This document shows positions 20,307 to 26,496 of a DNA stretch of 26,496 nt, piece by piece (within the stretch, counting starts at the first letter, position 1; every line of letters starts with the position of its first letter). The stretch comes from a virus, in the IMG/VR virus record IMGVR_UViG_3300017768_000068, positions 1 to 26,496 of that record; one strand, 5' to 3'. A program made the translations under genes and the position numbers. The notes under the pieces are model-generated. The model did no database searches. It saw only the letters and a list, made by a program, of their open reading frames with translations, and was not told where the DNA came from.

Positions 20307-22187
20307 ATGGCGGATTTAATTAAAAAAGATGTAAAATATTTAAGTAAGGATTTTGGTGAATTTAGACAAAATTTAATAAATTTTTCAAAAAATTATTTTC
20401 CAAATACATATAATGATTTTAATGAAACATCACCTGGAATGATGTTTATGGAAATGGCATCATATGTAGGCGATGTATTAGCTTATTATACTGATAGTAA
20501 TCTTAAAGAATCATTATTAGGAGCAGCTGAAGAAAGATCAAATGTTAATGCAATTGCGCATGCATTTGGATACCAAGCAAAAAATATGGTGTCATCATTA
20601 GTTGATTTAGAAGTATACCAAACAGTACCAGCAATTGGAACTGGTATCAATGCAAAACCAGATTATAAATATGCATTGACACTTGAAGCAGGAATGGTAG
20701 TGCAATCAAATACAGGAATTAATTTTAGATCATTAATGCCAGTAGATTTTAATGCAACAGGTTCAGGAATAGGTTCTAGAACAGTTACTGTATATCAAGT
20801 AGATGAGAGTACAGGAACACCGACATATTATCTTATTAAAAAACGAGTTCAAGCAGTTTCTGGAGAAATAACTACAATGGATTATAATTTTCAGGAACCA
20901 AAAACATATGATAAAATAGTATTACCAGATGAAGATATCATTGAAGTAATTGATGTATATGATGACCAAGGTAATCGTTGGTATGAAGTTCCATATTTAG
21001 CACAAGATACAATACAAGAATCAATAAGAAATACTCCTAATATTGATCCAGAACTAAGTTCTTATAATAGTAGTGTTCCATATATTTTAAAATTAAAACG
21101 AACAGCAAAAAGATTTGTAACAAGATTTAGAGCAGATAAAAAGTTAGAATTACAATTTGGAGCAGGTATATCAGAAGAACATGATAGAGATTTAGTACCA
21201 AATCCAGAAAATGTTGGATTAGGAATTAAAGGATTAAAAAGAGAAGTAGATTTATCTGTAGATCCAGCAAACTTTTTATATTCAAGTACTTATGGACAAG
21301 CCCCATCACAAACAACATTAACTGTACGATATTCAAAAGGTAAAGGTCTTCAAGACAATGTTCCTGCAAATACAATACAAAATGTTACATCAAAAACATA
21401 TACAAGTCAAACAAATAATTTAGATGTATCATTATTAAAACAAGCCAAAGATTCATTAGCCGTAAATAATCCTGTACCATCAAAAGGAGCCGCATCTATA
21501 GAACCAATTGAAACTGTTCGACAAAAAGCATTAGGTATATTTGCAGCACAAAACAGAGCAGTAACAAAAGAAGATTATATATTAAGGTGTTATACAATGC
21601 CATCAAAATTTGGATCTATATCAAAAGCTTATATTATACAAGATGAACAAGTGGATTCAACAGATCCAGATGCAAAAATACCAAACCCATTAGCAATGAA
21701 TATTTATTGTATGGGATATAATTCAATTAAACAAATAGTACCACTTAATCCTGCAATAAAACAAAACGTAAAAACATATTTATCTCAATTTAGATTAATG
21801 ACTGATGCAATAAACATTAAAAATGCATTTGTTGTTAACTTTGGAGTTGATTTTGAAATAATACCAAAACCAAATTATAATGGATCAGAGGTTGTAGTTA
21901 AATGTATAGATAAATTAAAGGATTTATTATCTGCAGATAATATGCATATCAATGCTCCAATTGTAATATCAGATTTATATACTAATTTAGATAATGTAGA
22001 AGGAGTTCAGACAGTATCGGATGTAACAGTTAAAAACTTATATGATACAAATTCAGGATATGCAGGAAATGTATATGATATAAAGGCGGCAACATTAAAT
22101 AATATAATTTATCCATCATTAGATCCATGTATATTTGAAATAAGATATCCTAATTCAGATATTAAAGGTAGAATTGTAGGAATATAA
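20307..22187 (+). CDS. gp6: Baseplate wedge protein, T4 gp6/baseplate J-like (626 aa)
   Basis: Residues 10-95 show the gp6 opening: SKDFGEFRQNLINFSKNYFP, then FNETSPGMMFMEMASYVGDV, LAYYTDSNLKESLL and NAIAHAFGYQAK. The baseplate-J core spans the middle, including ETVRQKALGIFAAQNRAVTK, then EDYILRCYTMPSKFGSISKA. The C-terminal domain includes INAPIVISDLYTNLDNVEGV. gp6 forms the ring that links the wedges around the hub. The length matches T4 gp6 (about 660). The ribosome-binding site is AGGGAA. Neighbours gp25 and later structural genes confirm the baseplate module. Confidence 0.88.
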   Translation: MADLIKKDVKYLSKDFGEFRQNLINFSKNYFPNTYNDFNETSPGMMFMEMASYVGDVLAYYTDSNLKESLLGAAEERSNVNAIAHAFGYQAKNMVSSLVDLEVYQTVPAIGTGINAKPDYKYALTLEAGMVVQSNTGINFRSLMPVDFNATGSGIGSRTVTVYQVDESTGTPTYYLIKKRVQAVSGEITTMDYNFQEPKTYDKIVLPDEDIIEVIDVYDDQGNRWYEVPYLAQDTIQESIRNTPNIDPELSSYNSSVPYILKLKRTAKRFVTRFRADKKLELQFGAGISEEHDRDLVPNPENVGLGIKGLKREVDLSVDPANFLYSSTYGQAPSQTTLTVRYSKGKGLQDNVPANTIQNVTSKTYTSQTNNLDVSLLKQAKDSLAVNNPVPSKGAASIEPIETVRQKALGIFAAQNRAVTKEDYILRCYTMPSKFGSISKAYIIQDEQVDSTDPDAKIPNPLAMNIYCMGYNSIKQIVPLNPAIKQNVKTYLSQFRLMTDAINIKNAFVVNFGVDFEIIPKPNYNGSEVVVKCIDKLKDLLSADNMHINAPIVISDLYTNLDNVEGVQTVSDVTVKNLYDTNSGYAGNVYDIKAATLNNIIYPSLDPCIFEIRYPNSDIKGRIVGI

Positions 22188-22199
22188 AGGGAATAGATT

Positions 22200-23351
22200 A
22201 TGGCACATTATCAAATATATACAGAAAGAGATGCAACTATATATGAAAAGTATCCGGAAAGGAATACTGGAATAGATCAAATTTTAGAATTAGTAAAAAC
22301 AACTTCTGGTTCTAGATTAGATGACTTGTTTCAAGTTGCTTCTTTTAATACTCGTATATTAGTAGACTTTAATGGAACTCAATTTACTGAATTATCTAAG
22401 TCAATTAGTAATGGAGAAATGGGATCATCAGTACATACACGAAAATTTTATTTAAATATGAAAAGTGTTTATGCATCCGACTTACCTATATCATATTCAT
22501 TACATGCCTATCCAGTTTCTGAGTCTTGGAATAATGGAGCAGGTAATTATGCAGATCTGCCAGAAACTAGAAACGGAGTTTCTTGGTATTATAGAGATAA
22601 TGACGATAACAAAACTGTATGGAATACAGGATCAGCCCATAGCGCAAATACATCAGCAGGCCTAACAAATGCACAAGGAGGAGGTGCATGGTGGACAGGA
22701 TCAGGATATGAAGCATCGCAGCAATTTAATTATATATCACCTGATGTAAGAATGGAAATAACTCCTATAGTAATAAAATGGATGAACGGCCATATTCCAA
22801 ATAATGGTCTTATAATTAAACAAAAATATGAAGATGAAGTAAACAATGCAGAAAACTTTAATTTAAAGTTTTTCTCTAAAGATACTCATACAATATATGC
22901 TCCTAAGTTAGAAGTTGTCTGGCCAGATATATCAAATGCAGGTACGGCAAGTTTAACAGAAACAAATGTAACAGCATCTGGAGGACCAATAGTATATTTT
23001 AAAAATATAGAAGAATCATATCCAGAAGGATCTAGAACACAATTTAGATTAGGAATAAGATCACAATACCCAACTAAAACATATTCTACAGCATCTCATT
23101 ATACAACAAATGAAATATTACCTCCAAATTCAGCATCTTATGCAGTATGTGATGCAGTAACAGGAGAAACGTTATTAGATTATGATGATACATATACATG
23201 TATTAGTAATGATAAACAAGGAAGTTATTTTAATTATTGGATGGATGCATTGAGTCCTGAACGATATTATAAGTTTAAAATTAGAGCAAAATATGATAAT
23301 AACATTATAAAATATTTTGATAATGGTTATTATTTTAAAGTGGTAAGATAA
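22200..23351 (+). CDS. Tail/baseplate structural protein with DNRLRE-like N-terminal domain (383 aa)
   Basis: Residues 8-60 follow the DNRLRE pattern: ERDATIYEKYPERNTGIDQI, then LELVKT and FNTRILVDFNG. Residues 85-210 continue as a jelly-roll with the usual W..G/TWN-type marks (SESWNNGAGNYADLP, then KTVWNTG and GGGAWWTGSGYEASQ). Residues 255-383 form a second, beta-rich domain (YFKNIEESYPEGSRTQFRLG, ending RYYKFKIRAKYDN). DNRLRE domains are structural stalk or adhesive modules. Position after gp6 corresponds to gp7/gp8-type wedge genes, but the sequence does not resemble those. Probably a baseplate-attached or fibre-linking protein. Confidence 0.65.
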   Translation: MAHYQIYTERDATIYEKYPERNTGIDQILELVKTTSGSRLDDLFQVASFNTRILVDFNGTQFTELSKSISNGEMGSSVHTRKFYLNMKSVYASDLPISYSLHAYPVSESWNNGAGNYADLPETRNGVSWYYRDNDDNKTVWNTGSAHSANTSAGLTNAQGGGAWWTGSGYEASQQFNYISPDVRMEITPIVIKWMNGHIPNNGLIIKQKYEDEVNNAENFNLKFFSKDTHTIYAPKLEVVWPDISNAGTASLTETNVTASGGPIVYFKNIEESYPEGSRTQFRLGIRSQYPTKTYSTASHYTTNEILPPNSASYAVCDAVTGETLLDYDDTYTCISNDKQGSYFNYWMDALSPERYYKFKIRAKYDNNIIKYFDNGYYFKVVR

Positions 23352-23352
23352 A

Positions 23353-25206
23353 ATGGCAAATATACCAACTAAACAAGCAGTAGAAACAAGAGTAGCTACG
23401 GATGATCAAATCTTTAAGAGGCTTAACAAAAGACTCAATGGATTAGACCAACCGCTAGGTCTTAAACCTACTATCCAAAATCAAGGAGATGCGATTAAAC
23501 CAGATGGAACAATTGCAAAAACTGATGATGATATTGCTTTAATTGAAGGAAAGCCGTTACGAACTCCTACTGGTGTATTAGAATATAAAGAAGAAAAAGA
23601 AGATGAAAACTTTCCAGTAAAGGTTCCATTATTAACTGAGGCGCCAACTGTTGAATCATTTATGGAAGCTGTAGATACAACTTTTAGTCATTTCTTATCA
23701 GGATATGGAGAAGATCCTTTATACGGAACATCAGAACAAATTACAGTTGTAGATGGACCAGAAATACAAGATAAAGATATTGAAGTAGTAACTGTTGATA
23801 ATACAGTTACAAAAGATGACCCAGATGAAGATGATAATCCAAAAACAGCTGAAGAAGAATTTGGAAAAGATTGGGAAATAAAAACTGAAATCAATGTTGC
23901 TGGAGACTTAACAGGTGTTGCTGGTAGGATGTATATGTGCTGGAAAGGAATTAGATATAGATTCTATGATGGTGAACCAGGCGGAAAAAATGCAATAAAA
24001 AGTAGTAGAATTCATACAACAGATGGAGATTCTGTAGTATCACAAGATGTTGCAATCCATGGTTTAACAAATCATATATCAGGAAGAAATCTTGAAGTTT
24101 TCATGAAAGATAGACAATTAACATATGGTGATATTGAGATAGTTCCAAGAGCAGAAATATCAGAGATACTTACAATAGCGAAGTTTTTACGTGCTTTTGA
24201 TGATGATGAAATAGAATGGGGTAAACCAGCTAGAGATGGATTCCAATATAATACAAATACTGTATTTTCAAAACTTAATGGGTGTGAATATGAAGCAGGA
24301 GATATAATTAAACCTGCAAAAGATAAAGAAGATCCAAGATATTTACCTAACTTAGCACAAAGATGGACAGAATACCATCCAGATGCAACAATGAAGCCAG
24401 CTAAAGAATCTCAAATTTATAAACCTAATGCTGAAGAAATATTAACAAAGAAATGGGAAGGAACTTTAATTGTTGCATATGATCAAGGAAAATATGTAAA
24501 ACGTTTTTATGTCAGTAAGGGTCGAATGTACAAAGTAAGTTTTGGATTTGATCATTTTGCAACAATAATGAAAAAGCCACCTCATAGAGATCCAAGAACA
24601 GATAAAAGCTGGGACAAAGATAATGATACAACACAAACAGCTATGAATTGGAGTCAATTACAGCATCTTGGTATAGGACCAAATAATAAAGTTACGCGAG
24701 GAGACTTTAATGCAAATGATAAAGTTAGATTTGCTCAACATACAAATATGGGAGGATGGACAAAAGATTTAGGAATTGGCGAATATAGCAAGGGTAGTCA
24801 ATTAGGTGGTAATGATAATGTTTCATCAATTCGTATACCACATGGATATACTGTAAAAATATATCAAAATGGTTCATTTAAAGGCAAGAAACAAACATTA
24901 AGAGGACCAGCTAATGCAGACCAATATAAGATATGGAATGCGACATCTGATACAATGGACTCCACGACAGTAACAAGATATAGTAGGCGTGGATTCCTTG
25001 GACTAGGAGGTCTCGTAGGGACTACATCTGTTAACAAGGTATCTTGGAATGACCAAATTAGTAGCGCTAAAATTGAAAGAGATGCACCAGGTTATGGTAA
25101 TGGGGCAGGAGCAATGAACAAGAAAAAATTTGAAAGGCATATGAAAGATGGCCCATATTTTAAAAAGTCTCATTTAGCTAATTATAATAAATTATTTGAT
25201 TTATAA
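23353..25206 (+). CDS. Tail structural protein with betagamma-crystallin-like domain (617 aa)
   Basis: Begins one base after the previous stop. Residues 1-175 are acidic and partly disordered. The region 176-260 is beta-rich (MYMCWKGIRYRFYDGEPGGK, IHTTDGDSVVS). Residues 365-405 contain further beta strands (WEGTLIVAYDQGKYVKRFYV). Residues 457-576 show two Greek-key motifs of a betagamma-crystallin: VRFAQHTNMGGWTKDLGIGEY ending in NDNVSSIRIP, and VKIYQNGSFKGKKQTL ending in NDQISSAKIE. The paired N/D-N/D-x-x-S-S signatures (487-492, 566-571) are the calcium sites of the family. An insertion of about 35 residues splits the second motif. Calcium-stabilised or glycan-binding tail function is inferred. 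Confidence 0.7.
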   Translation: MANIPTKQAVETRVATDDQIFKRLNKRLNGLDQPLGLKPTIQNQGDAIKPDGTIAKTDDDIALIEGKPLRTPTGVLEYKEEKEDENFPVKVPLLTEAPTVESFMEAVDTTFSHFLSGYGEDPLYGTSEQITVVDGPEIQDKDIEVVTVDNTVTKDDPDEDDNPKTAEEEFGKDWEIKTEINVAGDLTGVAGRMYMCWKGIRYRFYDGEPGGKNAIKSSRIHTTDGDSVVSQDVAIHGLTNHISGRNLEVFMKDRQLTYGDIEIVPRAEISEILTIAKFLRAFDDDEIEWGKPARDGFQYNTNTVFSKLNGCEYEAGDIIKPAKDKEDPRYLPNLAQRWTEYHPDATMKPAKESQIYKPNAEEILTKKWEGTLIVAYDQGKYVKRFYVSKGRMYKVSFGFDHFATIMKKPPHRDPRTDKSWDKDNDTTQTAMNWSQLQHLGIGPNNKVTRGDFNANDKVRFAQHTNMGGWTKDLGIGEYSKGSQLGGNDNVSSIRIPHGYTVKIYQNGSFKGKKQTLRGPANADQYKIWNATSDTMDSTTVTRYSRRGFLGLGGLVGTTSVNKVSWNDQISSAKIERDAPGYGNGAGAMNKKKFERHMKDGPYFKKSHLANYNKLFDL

Positions 25207-25217
25207 AAAAGGACAGC

Positions 25218-26496
25218 ATGTTAGAACAATATCTAAACGGTGAAAATATTAAAGCTTCAAGTCGTCCATTGGATGCGGTCCAGCTTACAGCTGATGATAA
25301 AGAAATTATCAAAACTGAATTAATTGAAATAAACAAATTTGATGATCCGGCATTAGATGAAGTAATTGAGTTACACATATATAATACACAAGGAAGTTAT
25401 CTAACAAGTGACCATACAGCCGAACATTGGAAACATTTTTCTACAGATGAAAGTTTTCTTCAATTTGATGTTTATAAAAACTTTCAAGATAATGGTATCT
25501 CTCAAGGAACGTTTAAATTTGTTTTAAATTTTCATAGAAATCTTGTTGGTGATGATAATAATCCAAACTTATTTATTAAAGAAATATCTCCAGATAAAAC
25601 AGAGATATTAATTAAAGTAGGCCAGGAAGAAGTTACTGTTTCACAAAAAGAAACTAAGAATTTAGATGTTCCAGAAGTTACTACATATGATCAATTAAAT
25701 ATGTTCCATGAACGAAGAATGGAATTATGTGGTGATAATGGATATGTAAACTTTTTATTTTTAAACTTTGGTGCAAATGAAACATACCAATTTGTAAATT
25801 ATAGATGGCTTGCAAATACAAAAGAATTGTATATTAAATTATACCAACCATTACCAGATGATGTAAAAGAAAAACGTAAATTTTGGATTGTACAACAAGT
25901 AAGACAACCATATTCAGATAATACAGTATTATACAGAAAGCCAGTAGAAGCACCAGTTAATAACTTGAAAGGACCTAACTGGGAAATAGATGTTAAATAT
26001 GGTAAGATATCAGAAACCAATTTCCAAAACTGGAACGATTTATTAGGCTCATCAACAGCCACATCACAACAGATAATTGATAAATTATTTTCAGGTTCAT
26101 TATCAGGAGCTCATTTAGGTATAGATTATTCAGGATTTCAAAACTTTGTAAATTATTCTTCTGCAAAAGAACGTCTTGCAAACTTTAAATATAAAGTTGA
26201 ACTTATTGAATATTATGATTCGCAGATAGGAACGTTAAATAACATCTCTGAATCAAATGAAATAAATGCAAATAAATCGTTGTACAGAAGGTATAAAGAT
26301 AATATAGTAGGAGGATTTGATGGGTTTGAACAATATATGTATCGTGAACAAACTGGAAGTTTTTATACGCATGGTATATCAGGTTCTGCAATCCACCAAG
26401 AAGGATTTACTGTTCAGCCATGGCCAAAAGAAGCTTATGGAAAAACTATATCAGGAAAAATATTTACTAAAAATGAATATACATTACATCACTCAA
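25218..26496 (+). CDS. Large phage structural protein, N-terminal part (cut by window end)
   Basis: ATG 25218 follows an AAAGGACAGC ribosome-binding site; the frame stays open for 426 codons to the window edge. The N-terminus is MLEQYLNGENIKASSRPLDA. A beta-rich region includes FKFVLNFHRNLVGDDNNPNL, then FIKEISPDKTEILIKV, a pattern I recall from long tail or fibre proteins of marine phages. Later come VNFLFLNFGANETYQFVNYR, then KFWIVQQVRQPYSDNTVLY, and a helical charged part. No enzymatic motif is seen. Its place after the baseplate wedge genes suggests a baseplate-attached or tail-fibre protein; the C-terminus, which would show the receptor-binding part, is missing. Confidence 0.75.
   Translation, partial: MLEQYLNGENIKASSRPLDAVQLTADDKEIIKTELIEINKFDDPALDEVIELHIYNTQGSYLTSDHTAEHWKHFSTDESFLQFDVYKNFQDNGISQGTFKFVLNFHRNLVGDDNNPNLFIKEISPDKTEILIKVGQEEVTVSQKETKNLDVPEVTTYDQLNMFHERRMELCGDNGYVNFLFLNFGANETYQFVNYRWLANTKELYIKLYQPLPDDVKEKRKFWIVQQVRQPYSDNTVLYRKPVEAPVNNLKGPNWEIDVKYGKISETNFQNWNDLLGSSTATSQQIIDKLFSGSLSGAHLGIDYSGFQNFVNYSSAKERLANFKYKVELIEYYDSQIGTLNNISESNEINANKSLYRRYKDNIVGGFDGFEQYMYREQTGSFYTHGISGSAIHQEGFTVQPWPKEAYGKTISGKIFTKNEYTLHHS

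Noticed and set aside
22200-23351. T4 gp7 or gp8 identity from gene order
   Set aside because: Position after gp6 would suggest it, but the DNRLRE-like N-terminus and length do not resemble gp7 or gp8.
1-26496. Integrase, transposase or attachment sites
   Set aside because: No recombinase motif or insertion-sequence ends were recognised. The 13-base inverted repeat at 4051/4538 lacks target duplications and a transposase.

Overview
The window is a 26.5 kb piece of a tailed-phage genome. All genes lie on the + strand, they are tightly packed (many overlap by 1, 4 or about 15-20 bases), and the DNA is visibly very AT-rich. The phage is a contractile-tailed (T4-type, myovirus-like) virus: it has T4 gp25-like and gp6/baseplate-J-like wedge proteins, a central hub and spike pair, and a gp55-like late sigma factor. 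The likely host is a member of the Bacteroidota, probably an aquatic flavobacterium. Evidence: a DUF4494 protein (5886-6086), a histone-H1/Hc1-like protein (2858-3043), an outer-membrane protein whose signal peptide ends in NA|Q (4112-4522), A-rich leaders without Shine-Dalgarno sequences, and promoters resembling the flavobacterial type. The taxonomic call is inference from families and signals, not from a search.

Layout. 1-3965: small, mostly unrecognised genes, probably virion-associated, including two acidic proteins, the H1-like protein, a coiled-coil/membrane-anchor protein and two proteins with a shared N-terminal helix tag. 3966-4868: a self-contained two-gene membrane cassette with its own promoter, structured leader, outer-membrane barrel, small inner-membrane protein and rho-independent terminator. 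4869-12114: accessory and nucleic-acid genes, including a small putative winged-helix protein behind a 5' hairpin, an orphan PNKP-type 3'-phosphatase, DUF4494, a SAM methyltransferase, several small conserved unknowns, UV-damage endonuclease UvsE, a four-helix membrane protein and a Cys-rich basic protein. 12121-15046: an operon of ClpP protease, GroES co-chaperonin, HD phosphohydrolase, a membrane-anchored coil protein and the late sigma factor. 15052-26496: the late baseplate/tail module, with a small conserved protein, a hub carrying an M15 peptidase, a spike carrying a hydrolase-like domain, a tagged small protein, gp25, gp6, a DNRLRE-like protein, a betagamma-crystallin-bearing tail protein and the start of a large structural protein that runs off the window.

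Two recurring upstream sequence classes suggest two transcription programmes. One (TTAGGAYTWAYGA followed by an AT-rich -10-like block) precedes the membrane cassette and accessory genes. The other (CATATTTATWTTAAA) precedes structural genes and is a candidate target for the gp55-like sigma encoded here. Late genes mostly carry clear GGAG/GGGA ribosome-binding sites, while several accessory genes have A-rich leaders without one. The points most worth a second look are the outer-membrane cassette with its long-range inverted repeat, the ClpP-GroES-HD-sigma operon, the hydrolase-like and betagamma-crystallin tail domains, the phage H1-like protein and the shared N-terminal tag.
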